Assembly (NCBI GenBank): GCA_965229765.1
Contig: CBDDJT010000001.1
Coordinates: 62,001 to 126,000 of the forward strand
Direction of reading: 5' to 3'
Length of the DNA: 64,000 nucleotides
From: ASV31 sp965229765
Lineage (GTDB): Bacteria > Pseudomonadota > Alphaproteobacteria > Rhodobacterales > Rhodobacteraceae
The position numbers and the translations under genes are program-made. Positions 16,420 through 25,906 of the stretch are shown here, one piece after another (the stretch's first letter is position 1; each line of letters begins with the position of its first letter). The notes beneath the pieces are model-generated. The model was given only the letters and a program-made list of their open reading frames with translations, did no database searches and had not been told where the DNA came from.

Positions 16420-17786
16420 TAAGAGTACTCGGCGTAGATCCGGCTGATGTCACCGTTCCAGTCGCCGTGATAATGTTCCAGAAGTTCGTCCGCGGGGGCG
16501 CGGCCGGTCTCGACGGTATCTTCGAGGGCGTGCAGGAAATGGCGTTCATCCGACACCATGCCGCCCAGACCGGGGCGCGCCCGCGCCTTGAGCCCGGCGC
16601 GCGAGATGTCCAGAACCTCTGCCGCCAGTGACTGCATCGTGCGGCCGCCCACAGTTGCCTGAAGCCCGTGCACCGACGCCTGCACGCGCCACGCCTCTCG
16701 GGTCTCGGCGTCCCAGTCCCTGACAAGATCCCAGGCCGCATCGAGCGCGCCCTGGTCATAGGTCAGCCCGACCCAGAGCGCGGGCAGCGCGCAAAGCCGC
16801 CGCCACGGCCCGCCATCGGCGCCGCGCATCTCGATGAACTTCTTCACGCGCGCTTCGGGGAAGATCGTGGTCAGGTGGTCGGCCCAGTCCGACAACGTGG
16901 GCGTCTCGCCCGGCAGCGCGGGCAGCTGGCCCTTGAGGAAGTCGCGGAACGACTGGCCCAGCGCGTCGATGTACTTGCCGTCGCGGTAGACGAAATACAT
17001 CGGCACATCGAGCGCGTAGTCGACCCAGCGCTCAAAACCGAAGCCGTCCTCGAACACGAAGGGCAACATGCCGGTGCGGGCCGGGTCCAGATCGCGCCAG
17101 ATGCGCGAGCGCCACGACTTGTGGCCGTTGGGCTTGCCCTCGAAGAAGGGCGAATTGGCGAAGAGCGCGGTCGCGACGGGCTGAAGCGCCACGGCAACGC
17201 GCATCTTCTGGACCATGTCGGCCTCTGACCCGAAGTCGAGGTTCACCTGCACGGTACAGGTGCGGTACATCATCTGCTTTCCGTGGGTGCCGACGCGGTC
17301 CATGTAGTCGGTCATCAGCCGGTAGCGGCCCTTGGGCATCATCGGCATCTGGTCATGCGTCCACTCGGGCGCAGCCCCCAGCCCGATGAAGCCCACGCCG
17401 ATGTCATCGGCCACCGCCTTGACCTCTCGCAGGTGCTCGTTCACCTCGTCGCAGGTCTGGTGGATGGTTTCCAGCGGCGCGCCCGAAAGCTCCAGCTGGC
17501 CGCCCGGTTCGAGCGAGACGTTGGCGCCGTTCAGTTCCAGCCCGATGATGTTGCCGCCTTCCTCGATCGGCTTCCATCCGTAGCGGTCGCGCAGGCCTTC
17601 GAGCATGGCGCGGATCGAGCGCGGGCCTTCGTAGGGCAAGGGTTTCAGCGTATCGCGGCAATAGCCGAACTTTTCGTGCTCGGTGCCGATGCGCCATTGG
17701 TCCTTGGGCTTGCAGCCCGCCGCGAGATACTCGGCAAGTTGCTCGTGCCGCTCGATCGGACCGCCGCCGGATTGGGGGATGGACAT
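16416..17786 (-). CDS. gshA: Glutamate-cysteine ligase (plant/alphaproteobacterial type)
   Basis: Makes gamma-glutamylcysteine, the first step of glutathione synthesis. The N-terminal WRIGTEHEKFGYCRD, VSLEPGGQLELSGAPLETIHQTC, MTDYMDRVGTHGKQMMYRTCTVQVNLD and FEDGFGFERWVDYALDVPMYFVYRDGKYID blocks identify the class II ligase also found in plants. About 456 aa, normal. The ATG at 17786 begins the conserved domain; the frame opens slightly earlier. It lies upstream of, and overlaps, the DUF1810 gene. Confidence 0.93.
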   Translation of the reverse strand: MSIPQSGGGPIERHEQLAEYLAAGCKPKDQWRIGTEHEKFGYCRDTLKPLPYEGPRSIRAMLEGLRDRYGWKPIEEGGNIIGLELNGANVSLEPGGQLELSGAPLETIHQTCDEVNEHLREVKAVADDIGVGFIGLGAAPEWTHDQMPMMPKGRYRLMTDYMDRVGTHGKQMMYRTCTVQVNLDFGSEADMVQKMRVAVALQPVATALFANSPFFEGKPNGHKSWRSRIWRDLDPARTGMLPFVFEDGFGFERWVDYALDVPMYFVYRDGKYIDALGQSFRDFLKGQLPALPGETPTLSDWADHLTTIFPEARVKKFIEMRGADGGPWRRLCALPALWVGLTYDQGALDAAWDLVRDWDAETREAWRVQASVHGLQATVGGRTMQSLAAEVLDISRAGLKARARPGLGGMVSDERHFLHALEDTVETGRAPADELLEHYHGDWNGDISRIYAEYSY

Positions 17787-17849
17787 GAGGGGCCGCTCCG
17801 GTTGCCGCGTGTCGTTGACGCCGACAACTGGTGACAAATGGGCCCGAAG

Positions 17850-18365
17850 TCAATGCGAAGGCAGCAGGAGCCTTTGCCAGATCGTGACCCGCTTGTCCGG
17901 GGCGTTGGACAGATGCGCCAGCATGTGCTCGGTCTGAAGACCATCGAGCGAGGCGAAGACATCGAACAGCGCCTCTGCGTTCTCGGCGTCGGTGGGAATT
18001 TCCAGCGGCAGCGACCCTGCCTGCCAAAGGATCCAGGCCCCGGCGGGGCGGCGGCCGGGATCAAGCTCTATCTTTTCAAGCGCATTGATCGACACGAACC
18101 CGCCGTCACCCGGCCCGAAATAGATCACCTGTCCCTCGTCGACCTGCACCAGACCCTGCCCGCCGGCACCGCGCCGGAACCGGGCGCGCTGAATGCCGGC
18201 AAAGACAAGCACCGCGCCGATGATCGCGAAAGAGGTTCCGGCCGCGGCGGGAATGCCATGGGAATTCAGCGCCCAATAGGTGCTGACCACCGCAAGAACG
18301 CCACCAAAGATGGTTTCCCGCCAGCGCCACGCCTGTTCCCGAATCTCGGGGCGAATGAACTCCAT
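17850..18365 (-). CDS. Unknown membrane protein
   Basis: About 171 aa with two hydrophobic segments at the N-terminus (TIFGGVLAVVSTYWALNSHG and GTSFAIIGAVLVFAGIQRARF), then a soluble domain (VQVDEGQVIYFGPGDGGFVSINALEKIELDPG). Family not recognised. Three in-frame ATGs (18383, 18371, 18365) are close together; I use the last, since MEFIRPEIREQAWRWRE looks like the natural N-terminus. It lies 63 bases upstream of gshA on the same strand. Confidence 0.65.
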   Translation of the reverse strand: MEFIRPEIREQAWRWRETIFGGVLAVVSTYWALNSHGIPAAAGTSFAIIGAVLVFAGIQRARFRRGAGGQGLVQVDEGQVIYFGPGDGGFVSINALEKIELDPGRRPAGAWILWQAGSLPLEIPTDAENAEALFDVFASLDGLQTEHMLAHLSNAPDKRVTIWQRLLLPSH

Positions 18366-18475
18366 ACCCATGAGATAGACCATGTAACACGACCCGTAAA
18401 AGACCTGTTTCCCGCCTCGGCCCACGGGGCTATCCGGCAATCCCGGCGAGAATGTGACCCGACCCGTCGCACCCG

Positions 18476-19213
18476 CTAGCGGGTATCGCCGCCCCAATCG
18501 CCCAGCGACATCTGCCAGAGGGTGAGCGCGGCCACCGCAGCTGTGTCGGCGCGCAGCACCCTGGGCCCAAGGCTGATGGCACTTACACAGGGCATCCCGG
18601 CAAGCCGCGCGCGCTCTGCCGGGGAAAACCCGCCCTCGGGGCCGATCAGAACGGCCCATGGCCCCCGTGGCGCATCCGCCATGCCCCGCCCCGCACCTGC
18701 CAGCGCCTCGTCCGCGAACAGGATGCGGCGGGTGGCGTCCCAGCCATCAAGAAGCCGGTCCAGCCTTTGCAGGTCCGCGACCTCGGGCACGAAGGTGCCG
18801 CCGCATTGCTCTGCCGCCTCGACCGCATGGGCCTGCAACCTGTCGCGGCGGATGCGTTCGGCGTTGGTGAAATCGGTCTGCACAGGCAGGATGCGGGCCG
18901 CGCCCATCTCGGCCGCCTTCTCGACGATGAAATCGGTGCGCGCTTTCTTGATCGGGGCGAACATCAGCCAGACATCGGGCGGCGGAAGAGGCGGGCGCGT
19001 TTGGGCGTCGGCGCAAAGCAGGCCGCCGCGCTTGCCGGCCTCTGCCACCGTGGCCCGCCATTCGCCATCGCGGCCGTTGAACACCAGCACCGCGTCACCC
19101 GGCCCAAGCCGCATCACGTTGAAGAGGTAATGCGCCTGGTCCCGCGACAGGGGTATCGTTTGCCCCTGACCCAGCGGGTGATCTACATAGAGCCTGATCT
19201 TTGCAACCGTCAT
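18476..19213 (-). CDS. rsmE: 16S rRNA (uracil-1498-N3)-methyltransferase RsmE
   Basis: SPOUT-family methyltransferase of the small ribosomal subunit. The SAM-binding trefoil knot is visible as WAVLIGPEGGFSPAERARL and ISLGPRVLRADTAAVAALTLWQ. The N-terminal PUA-like part contains LSRDQAHYLFNVMRLGPGDAVLVFNGRDGEW, and the middle has the family stretch IKKARTDFIVEKAAEMGAARILPVQT. 245 aa, normal. The ATG at 19213 fits the family start although the frame runs on upstream opposite ubiA. It diverges from ubiA with only 15 bases between starts. Confidence 0.94.
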   Translation of the reverse strand: MTVAKIRLYVDHPLGQGQTIPLSRDQAHYLFNVMRLGPGDAVLVFNGRDGEWRATVAEAGKRGGLLCADAQTRPPLPPPDVWLMFAPIKKARTDFIVEKAAEMGAARILPVQTDFTNAERIRRDRLQAHAVEAAEQCGGTFVPEVADLQRLDRLLDGWDATRRILFADEALAGAGRGMADAPRGPWAVLIGPEGGFSPAERARLAGMPCVSAISLGPRVLRADTAAVAALTLWQMSLGDWGGDTR

Positions 19214-19228
19214 GGGCCGGAGACTAGG

Positions 19229-20194
19229 ATGCAGACCGACGAAGCGCCAGAGACCACGGGCAGCGTGGCCGACGCGGTGCGCGGCAACTGGGTCGACCGG
19301 CTGGCGCCCGCATGGTCGCGGCCCTACCTGCGGCTGTCGCGGGCCGACCGGCCCATCGGCACGTGGCTTTTGCTGTTGCCCTGCTGGTGGGGGCTGCTTC
19401 TGGGCATGAACGCCACGGGCACGTTCGCGATGCACGATGCGTGGATCTTCGCGGGCTGCGGAATCGGCGCCTGGCTGATGCGGGGGGCAGGCTGTACCTG
19501 GAACGACATCACCGACCGCGAGTTCGACGGGCAGGTGGCGCGGACCCGATCCCGGCCTATCCCGTCGGGGCAGGTCACGGTGCGGCAGGCCGTGGTCTGG
19601 ATGTGCCTTCAGGCGCTGATCGCCTTTGGCATCCTGCTGACATTCAACGGGCCCGCCATCCTGCTGGGCATCGCTTCGCTGGCGATCGTGTGCGTCTATC
19701 CCTTCGCCAAGCGGTTCACGTGGTGGCCGCAGGTGTTTCTTGGGCTGGCGTTCAACTGGGGCGCGCTGCTGGCGTGGACGGCGCATACCGGAAGCCTGGG
19801 CTGGCCTGCCGTTTGGCTGTATCTGTCGGGGATCGCGTGGACGATCTTCTACGACACGATCTACGCCCACCAGGACAAGGAGGACGACGCGCTGATCGGG
19901 GTGAAATCCACGGCGCGGCTGTTCGGCGAGAACACCGCGCGCATCCTGATGGTGTTCATGGTGGCGTCGGTTCTCTTGATGACGGCGGCGGTGATCGCGG
20001 CGCTGGCGGGCACGGCGGACCTGCTGACGCTGGTCGTCGCGCTTGGCGCGCCGTGGGCCTTTGGCTGGCACATGGTCTGGCAGATGCACCGGCTGGACAT
20101 AGACGATCCCGACGGCTGCCTGCGCCTGTTCCGCGCGAATCGCGATACCGGGCTGATTCCCGTGCTGTTTCTCGCCGTCGCCGCGCTGGTGTGA
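19229..20194 (+). CDS. ubiA: 4-hydroxybenzoate polyprenyltransferase UbiA
   Basis: Attaches the polyprenyl tail to 4-hydroxybenzoate in ubiquinone synthesis; integral inner-membrane enzyme. Both Asp-rich substrate motifs are present: GCTWNDITDREFDGQVARTRSRPIPSG (N-D-x-x-D-x-x-x-D) and FYDTIYAHQDKEDDALIGVKSTA (D-x-x-x-D type), plus YPFAKRFTWWPQ. About eight hydrophobic helices, 321 aa. ATG at 19229. Divergent from rsmE across 15 bases, so promoters must overlap the neighbouring gene starts. Confidence 0.95.
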   Translation: MQTDEAPETTGSVADAVRGNWVDRLAPAWSRPYLRLSRADRPIGTWLLLLPCWWGLLLGMNATGTFAMHDAWIFAGCGIGAWLMRGAGCTWNDITDREFDGQVARTRSRPIPSGQVTVRQAVVWMCLQALIAFGILLTFNGPAILLGIASLAIVCVYPFAKRFTWWPQVFLGLAFNWGALLAWTAHTGSLGWPAVWLYLSGIAWTIFYDTIYAHQDKEDDALIGVKSTARLFGENTARILMVFMVASVLLMTAAVIAALAGTADLLTLVVALGAPWAFGWHMVWQMHRLDIDDPDGCLRLFRANRDTGLIPVLFLAVAALV

Positions 20195-20268
20195 TTGCAG
20201 ACGGGCGCCCGAAGGCCTAATCAGGGGCACGAGCCGGGGCGAGGCCCTGTCAGGAACAATCTCGACAC

Positions 20269-22275
20269 ATGCGCCTGTCCTACATTCTTCCAGCTCTTGC
20301 CGCCTTTCTTCTTGCCGCAGGAGGTGCCGTTCTTGCAGCGACCTTCGCGGTTTCGGTGATCGAGCGATCGTCGAAGTCGAGCATTCTTTCGGAGCTTACG
20401 GGAGAGGGGCTGGCCTGGACCAGCGTGTCGACCGATGGCTTGCAGGTGACCCTGGCGGGCACCGCCCCGGATGAGGCGACGCGGTTTCGGGCGGTGTCCA
20501 TCGCCGGCCAGATCGTTGACCCCACCCGCGTCATCGACATGATGCAGGTGAAGGCTGGCGAGATTGTCGGCCCGCCCGCCTTCATGGTGGAAATCCTGCG
20601 CAACGACAGCGGAATATCGCTGATCGGGCTTGCGCCTGCCGCGATGGACCGGACCGAGGTGATGAAGCGGGTCGGCGGAATCGCGGCAGACGCGCCCGTC
20701 ACCGACCTGCTGGAGACCGCGTCCTATCCCGCGCCCGCCGGCTGGGCCGACGCGGTCGACTTTGCGCTGGACGCTCTGGGGGTCCTGCCGCGCGCCAAGA
20801 TCTCGGTTGCGGCCGACGCGGTGTCGATCACGGCGATCGCCGAAAGCCGCGCACAGCGCCAGAGCTGGGAGGATTCGCTGCGCGCCGCAGCGCCCGAGGG
20901 CGTGACGATGACGCTGGACATATCGGCGCCCCGCCCGGTCATCACGCCCTTCACGCTGCGGTTCCTGATCGACGAGGCCGGCCCGCGCTTTGACGCGTGC
21001 TCTGCCTATTCAGAGGAGGGCCGCGCGCGCATCCTCGCCGCCGCCGAAGCGGCCGGTCTGGCCGGCGCGCGCTGCACGCTGGGACTGGGTGTGCCAAGTC
21101 CGCGCTGGGCCGACGCCGCCGCCGCCAGCATCGGCGCGCTGGCAGAGCTTGGGCAGGGGTCGGTCACCTTCTCGGATGCAGACATCACGCTGGTCGCGGC
21201 AATGGGCACCCCCGGGCCGCTGTTCGACCGGGTGGTGGGCGAGCTTGAGACCGCCCTGCCCGACGTCTTTTCCCTGCATGCCGTTCTCCTGGAACCCGAA
21301 GACCCGGAGGAAGAGGCCGTGGCGCCGGAATTCGTCGCCACGCTCAGCCCCGAGGGGCTGCTGCAATTGCGCGGGCGGATCACCAACGACCGGCTGCGCA
21401 CCGCCGTCGAGGGCTTTGCCCGCGCACGGTTCGGCGGGGCCGAGGTTTATGTGGCCATGCGCACGGACCCCGACCTGCCTGACGGCTGGGCGGCACGGGT
21501 GCTTGCCTCGCTTCAGGCGCTTTCCTTTCTTGAACAGGGCAGCGTGACGGTCACCCCCGAATTCGTGTCCGTCAGGGGCGAGACCGGGCTGGAGAACGCC
21601 ACGGCCGAGATCTCGCGCCTATTGTCTGCCCAGCTTGGGTCGGCGCAGGATTTCGGGATCGAGGTGGTCTACGAGGAAAAGTTCGACCCGGTCGCGGACC
21701 TGCCCACCCCCGAGGAATGCGTGGACCAGATCAACGCGATCCTCGACGCGCGCCAGATCACCTTTGCGCCGGGATCGGCCGACATCGATTCGGCGGCACA
21801 GGACACCATCACCAAGGTCGCCGAGGCGATGCGCGATTGTCAGGAGGTACCGATGGAAATCGGTGGCCATACCGACAGCCAGGGCCGCGAGACGATGAAC
21901 CAGCGGCTGAGCCAGTCGCGCGCCGAGTCGGTTCTTTCGGCGCTGCTGGCGCGCCGGATACTGACCAACAACCTGACCGCCCGCGGCTTTGGCGAGACGC
22001 AGCCGATCGCGGACAACGATACCGAGGAAGGCCGCGAGGCCAATCGCCGGATCGAGTTTCGTCTGATCGAGACAGAGCCCGAGGCCGCGTCACGGGACGA
22101 GGACGGCGCCGCAACGGACAGCACCGGCGAGCCGGAGCCCGAAACCGCAGACGCGGCGGGCACGGCTACCGCCAACGACGCCACCACGGGCGAAACGGCG
22201 CCGGAAACCGCCGGGGATACGCCCGCCGAGGACGCCCCCGCCACCGAGGAAGAGCCCGCCGATGAGCAGAACTGA
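20269..22275 (+). CDS. OmpA-family protein with N-terminal BON-like repeats
   Basis: 668 aa envelope protein. N-terminal signal/anchor (LSYILPALAAFLLAAGGAVLAATFAV), then several BON-like segments (for example LQVTLAGTAPDEATRFRAVSIAG and LLQLRGRITNDRLRTAVEGFA). A C-terminal OmpA peptidoglycan-binding domain spans about residues 482-600 (ITFAPGSADIDSAAQDTI, IGGHTDSQGRETMNQRLSQSRAESV, ARGFGETQPIADNDTEEGREANRRIEF). It ends in an acidic Ala/Glu/Thr/Pro-rich tail of about 65 residues. Probably a periplasmic cell-wall-associated protein. It overlaps the next gene by 14 bases. Confidence 0.85.
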   Translation: MRLSYILPALAAFLLAAGGAVLAATFAVSVIERSSKSSILSELTGEGLAWTSVSTDGLQVTLAGTAPDEATRFRAVSIAGQIVDPTRVIDMMQVKAGEIVGPPAFMVEILRNDSGISLIGLAPAAMDRTEVMKRVGGIAADAPVTDLLETASYPAPAGWADAVDFALDALGVLPRAKISVAADAVSITAIAESRAQRQSWEDSLRAAAPEGVTMTLDISAPRPVITPFTLRFLIDEAGPRFDACSAYSEEGRARILAAAEAAGLAGARCTLGLGVPSPRWADAAAASIGALAELGQGSVTFSDADITLVAAMGTPGPLFDRVVGELETALPDVFSLHAVLLEPEDPEEEAVAPEFVATLSPEGLLQLRGRITNDRLRTAVEGFARARFGGAEVYVAMRTDPDLPDGWAARVLASLQALSFLEQGSVTVTPEFVSVRGETGLENATAEISRLLSAQLGSAQDFGIEVVYEEKFDPVADLPTPEECVDQINAILDARQITFAPGSADIDSAAQDTITKVAEAMRDCQEVPMEIGGHTDSQGRETMNQRLSQSRAESVLSALLARRILTNNLTARGFGETQPIADNDTEEGREANRRIEFRLIETEPEAASRDEDGAATDSTGEPEPETADAAGTATANDATTGETAPETAGDTPAEDAPATEEEPADEQN

Positions 22276-22591
22276 ATTCATCATCGTCACCGCCGTGATC
22301 CTGTTCGTGGCCTTTGTCCTGGGCTGGTTCGCGCATTGGCTGATTCACCGCTTTACTCGCGTCAGCAGCAGCGAGATGGGCGAACTGGACAAGCTGGCGC
22401 AGGCCCTGCACGAGGCCGAGGAACAGCGCGACCAGGCCATTGCCTATTTCCAGCACCGCGAAGCCGAAATGACGAACCAGCTTGCCCAGACCGAGGCCGA
22501 ACTGCGTGCGGCGATGGACGGGCTGCGCGACGCGCGGCACGAGGCCGAGGAACTGCGCACCTACATCGAACGCACGAACATGGGCGGCTGA
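22262..22591 (+). CDS. Small membrane-anchored coiled-coil protein
   Basis: 109 aa: one N-terminal transmembrane helix (FIIVTAVILFVAFVLGWFAHWLI) followed by a long charged heptad-like region rich in Glu, Ala, Leu and Gln (ELDKLAQALHEAEEQRDQAIAYFQHREAEM and onward). Function unknown. Its start lies 14 bases inside the OmpA-family gene, so the two are translationally coupled and may work together at the envelope. It converges on moaE 16 bases away. Confidence 0.78.
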   Translation: MSRTEFIIVTAVILFVAFVLGWFAHWLIHRFTRVSSSEMGELDKLAQALHEAEEQRDQAIAYFQHREAEMTNQLAQTEAELRAAMDGLRDARHEAEELRTYIERTNMGG

Positions 22592-22607
22592 GCCGCACCG
22601 CCCCTCG

Positions 22608-23060
22608 TCAGGGCGCGTCGTCCCAGCGGGTCAGCGCCGCCTCGTCCGCGTCCTTTGCCGCGACCCATGCGGCGCCGTCCGCGCCCGTCTCTTTCTTCCA
22701 GAATGGCGCGCGGGATTTCAGGTAGTCCATGAGGAATTCCGCTGCGGCGAAGGCATCGCCGCGATGCGGCGCGGCGGTCGCCACCATCATGATGCGATCA
22801 CCCGGCGCAAGCCGGCCATACCGGTGGATCACAAGGCAGTCGGTCAGCGCCCAGCGCCGCACGGCCTCTTGCGCTATGGCGGCGATGGCCCTTTGGGTCA
22901 TGCCGGGATAATGCTCGATTTCCATGGCGGCCATCCTTCCGCCTTCGTCCCGCACCTGCCCGGTGAAACTGACAACGGCGCCGGTGTCGGCGCGCCCGGC
23001 GGCAAACCGTTCCAGTTCTTCGCCCAGGGCAAAGGCCGTCTCTTGCACGCGGATGTCCAT
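22608..23060 (-). CDS. moaE: Molybdopterin synthase catalytic subunit
   Basis: Large subunit of molybdopterin synthase, converting precursor Z to molybdopterin with MoaD-thiocarboxylate. Signatures: GAVVSFTGQVRDEGG, MEIEHYPGMTQRAI, VIHRYGRLAPGDRIMMVATAAPHRGDAFAAAEFLMDYLKSRAPFWKKE (catalytic Lys region). 150 aa. It follows moaD after 5 bases in a pgsA-moaD-moaE unit. Confidence 0.94.
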   Translation of the reverse strand: MDIRVQETAFALGEELERFAAGRADTGAVVSFTGQVRDEGGRMAAMEIEHYPGMTQRAIAAIAQEAVRRWALTDCLVIHRYGRLAPGDRIMMVATAAPHRGDAFAAAEFLMDYLKSRAPFWKKETGADGAAWVAAKDADEAALTRWDDAP

Positions 23061-23065
23061 CCGGG

Positions 23066-23314
23066 TCAGCCGCCCGTCATGGGGGGAAAGAACGCCACCT
23101 CGCGCGCACCTGTCAGCGGCGCGTCGATGTCCGTCAGTTCCTGGTCCACAGCGACGCGGATCGCCGAGAGATCGGCGAAGGCGGCGGCGTATCGGTCCTC
23201 GCGGGCCTTCAGTTCCTCGACCAGCGCGGCGACCGTGGGCGCGGTCGTCTCGATGCTTTCGCGCGGCAGGCCGATGCGTTCCCGCACCCAGGCGAAATAG
23301 AGAACGTCGATCAT
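23066..23314 (-). CDS. moaD: Molybdopterin synthase sulfur-carrier subunit
   Basis: Ubiquitin-fold sulfur carrier, 82 aa, ending in the essential C-terminal Gly-Gly (FFPPMTGG). Starts VLYFAWVRERIG, a standard MoaD beginning. The ATG at 23314 overlaps the pgsA stop by 4 bases; the frame is open upstream but only inside pgsA. Partner moaE is 5 bases downstream. Confidence 0.93.
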   Translation of the reverse strand: MIDVLYFAWVRERIGLPRESIETTAPTVAALVEELKAREDRYAAAFADLSAIRVAVDQELTDIDAPLTGAREVAFFPPMTGG

Positions 23315-23982
23315 GATACCCCCGGCTCTTGCAGGTAAGGGCGGGCCTTTCTGAAATAGTCCCAACCCGTCAGCACGGTAAGCAGCGCGGCCAGCCAAAG
23401 CAGGATGATTCCGATCATAAGCGAATAGTCCGACCCCATCTGCACATGGATCAGCCCCACCTGATCCTGGACCCTGCCATCGATGATGTCACGGTACATT
23501 TCTTCGCCAAGGCCATAGGCGAGGTTCAAGAGGTAATGGGTGTAAAGCCCGTGCATGAACAGAACCGTGATGGCCAGCATCTGCGTGAAGGTCTTGTACT
23601 TTGCCAGGTTCGACACCTTCAGAAGGCCGGATTTCTCGCCAAGGAACTCTCTGAGGCCCGAGACGAAGACTTCGCGCAGCAAGATCACGGTGGCAGGCAC
23701 CAGAATCCAGAAGATCGGACCGAACAGCGCCGTAAGGGTGGCGATCGCGATCACCACGATGGCCTTGTCCGCGATCGGGTCAAGCATCGTGCCATAGGCC
23801 GTGATCTGTCCGCGCGACCGCGCGAGGTAGCCGTCGATGTAGTCGGTGAGCGAGGCCACGACAAACAGGATCAGCGCCGCCCAGTCCGCCGCCCCGCGCG
23901 GCATGACGACAAAAACCAGCGCAACCCACGGTGCTGCGATCAGGCGGGCTGTCGTCAAGATGTTTGGCACGGTCCAGCGCAT
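23311..23982 (-). CDS. pgsA: CDP-diacylglycerol-glycerol-3-phosphate 3-phosphatidyltransferase
   Basis: Membrane enzyme making phosphatidylglycerophosphate, the committed step to phosphatidylglycerol and cardiolipin. The CDP-alcohol phosphotransferase motif D-G-x2-A-R-x8-G-x3-D-x3-D is complete in DYIDGYLARSRGQITAYGTMLDPIADK. N-terminus MRWTVPNILTTARLIAAPWVAL is typical. 223 aa with several TM helices. It sits between uvrC (46 bases upstream) and moaD (4-base overlap). Confidence 0.95.
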   Translation of the reverse strand: MRWTVPNILTTARLIAAPWVALVFVVMPRGAADWAALILFVVASLTDYIDGYLARSRGQITAYGTMLDPIADKAIVVIAIATLTALFGPIFWILVPATVILLREVFVSGLREFLGEKSGLLKVSNLAKYKTFTQMLAITVLFMHGLYTHYLLNLAYGLGEEMYRDIIDGRVQDQVGLIHVQMGSDYSLMIGIILLWLAALLTVLTGWDYFRKARPYLQEPGVS

Positions 23983-24028
23983 GGCCCCTGTTACCGCTTT
24001 GCGTGAGGGCGGGAAAGGGGCGCGGTGC

Positions 24029-25906
24029 CTAGCCGCGTTCGTGAAAGAAGTCGTAGATCTTCTCGGCCAGCGTTTCCGAGATGCCGTCGACCGCCTTCAG
24101 GTCGGCAAGGTTGGCGCGGCCGACCGCCTTGGCGCTGCCGAAATGGGCAAGCAGCGCGCGCTTTCGCGTGGCGCCGACACCGGGGATTTCGTCAAGCGGC
24201 GTCGCGCCCACGGCCTTGGCGCGTTTCGCGCGATGCGCGCCGATGGCGAAGCGGTGCGCTTCGTCGCGCAGGCGCTGGACGAAGTACAGCACCGGGTCGT
24301 TGTGGCGCAGTGCGAAGGGGCGGCGGCCGGGGCGGTGAAACTCTTCTTTCCCGGCGTCGCGGTCGATGCCCTTGGCCACGCCCACCACCGGCACGTCCTC
24401 TACCCCCAGTTCGGCCATGATGCCGCTGACGGCGCTGACCTGCCCTGCCCCGCCGTCGATCAGCAGAAGATCGGGCCAGGCGGTGCCCTGCCGGTCAGGG
24501 TCTTCCTTGAGCAGGCGCTGGAACCGGCGGGTCAGAACCTCTTTCATCATGCCGAAATCGTCGCCCGGGGTCAGGTCGTCGCCGCGGATGTTGAACTTGC
24601 GGTACTGGTTTTTCATCAGCCCCTCGGGGCCGGCCACGACCATCGCACCCACCGCGTTGGTGCCCTGGATGTGGCTGTTGTCGTAGATTTCGATCCGTGC
24701 GGGCGGGGCGTCGAGGCCGAACGCCTCTGCCAGTCCCGCCAGAAGCCGGGCCTGCGTGGCGCTTTCGGCCATGCGCCGGGCGAGGCTTTCGCGGGCGTTG
24801 CGCATCGCGCCGGACACAAGCTCGGCCTTTTCCCCGCGTAGCGGCACGGCGATATCGACCTTTCGGCCGGCCTTGTCCGACAACAGCGCCGCCACGAGGT
24901 CTCGGTCCTCTATGTCGTGGGACAGCAGGATCGCGCGGGGCGGGATCTTGTCGTCGTAGAACTGGCCAAGAAAGGCTTGCAGCACCTCTGCCGCTTCGGC
25001 GCCGGACCCGGTGCGGGGGTAATAGTCGCGGTTGCCCCAGTTCTGGTTGGCGCGGATAAAGAAGACCTGCACGCAGGCCTGCCCGCTGTCCATGTGAAGG
25101 GCGACGATATCGGCCTCGGCCACGCCTCGCGGGTTGATGCCTTGCGCGGTCTGCACCTGTGTCAGGGCGCGGATGCGGTCGCGCAGGGCGGCCGCGCGTT
25201 CGAATTCCATGGCCTCGGCAGCGGTCTGCATTTCCTCGGCCAGCTTGGCCTGCACGCGGGTGGACTTGCCCTGCAGGAACCGTTCGGCATCGGCGACAAG
25301 CGCACCGTACTCTGCCTCTGACACATAGCCCACGCAGGGGGCGCTGCATCGCTTGATCTGAAAAAGAAGGCAGGGCCGGGTGCGCGCGTCGAACGTGGAA
25401 TCGGTGCAGTTGCGCAGCAGGAACACCTTTTGCAGCTGGTTCAGGGTGCGGTTGACCGCCCCGGCACTGGCGAAGGGTCCGTAATAGGCGCCCTTTTCGG
25501 ACTTGGCGCCGCGATGCTTCTTGATCTGCGGAAAGGCGTGATCCTTGCCGACAAGGATGTTGGGAAACGACTTGTCATCGCGCAAGAGCACGTTGTAGCG
25601 CGGCTTGAGCTGCTTGATGAGGTTCTGTTCCAGAAGCAGCGCCTCTGTTTCCGTGCGCGTGGTCAGGAACATCATGCTGGCGGTGTCGCGGATCATGCGC
25701 GCGATGCGCGGGCTGTGACCCGACGGCTTGGCGTAGCTGGCGACCCGTTTCTTCAGGTTTCGCGCCTTGCCGACATAAAGCACCCGCGCCTGCGCATCGA
25801 GCATCCTGTAGACCCCCGGCGAGCTGTCGAGCGTTCGCAGGTAGGACTGGATGCAGGCGTGTCCCGCAAGGGCGGGCGCGTCGGTGTCTTTCGGGCTGTC
25901 GGTCAT
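24029..25906 (-). CDS. uvrC: Excinuclease ABC subunit C
   Basis: Dual-incision nuclease of nucleotide excision repair. Domains in order: GIY-YIG nuclease (SSPGVYRMLDAQARVLYVGKARNLKKRVASY), UVR motif for UvrB contact (MEFERAAALRDRIRAL), RNase H-like C-terminal nuclease (IEIYDNSHIQGTNAVGAMVV, LLIDGGAGQVSAV), then tandem HhH (IPGVGATRKRALLAHFG and VDGISETLAEKIYDFF). About 625 aa from the ATG at 25906; a GTG at 25942 could add 12 residues. Likely promoter in the AT-richer gap upstream; no alphaproteobacterial LexA box (GTTC-N7-GTTC) was seen there. Confidence 0.95.
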   Translation of the reverse strand: MTDSPKDTDAPALAGHACIQSYLRTLDSSPGVYRMLDAQARVLYVGKARNLKKRVASYAKPSGHSPRIARMIRDTASMMFLTTRTETEALLLEQNLIKQLKPRYNVLLRDDKSFPNILVGKDHAFPQIKKHRGAKSEKGAYYGPFASAGAVNRTLNQLQKVFLLRNCTDSTFDARTRPCLLFQIKRCSAPCVGYVSEAEYGALVADAERFLQGKSTRVQAKLAEEMQTAAEAMEFERAAALRDRIRALTQVQTAQGINPRGVAEADIVALHMDSGQACVQVFFIRANQNWGNRDYYPRTGSGAEAAEVLQAFLGQFYDDKIPPRAILLSHDIEDRDLVAALLSDKAGRKVDIAVPLRGEKAELVSGAMRNARESLARRMAESATQARLLAGLAEAFGLDAPPARIEIYDNSHIQGTNAVGAMVVAGPEGLMKNQYRKFNIRGDDLTPGDDFGMMKEVLTRRFQRLLKEDPDRQGTAWPDLLLIDGGAGQVSAVSGIMAELGVEDVPVVGVAKGIDRDAGKEEFHRPGRRPFALRHNDPVLYFVQRLRDEAHRFAIGAHRAKRAKAVGATPLDEIPGVGATRKRALLAHFGSAKAVGRANLADLKAVDGISETLAEKIYDFFHERG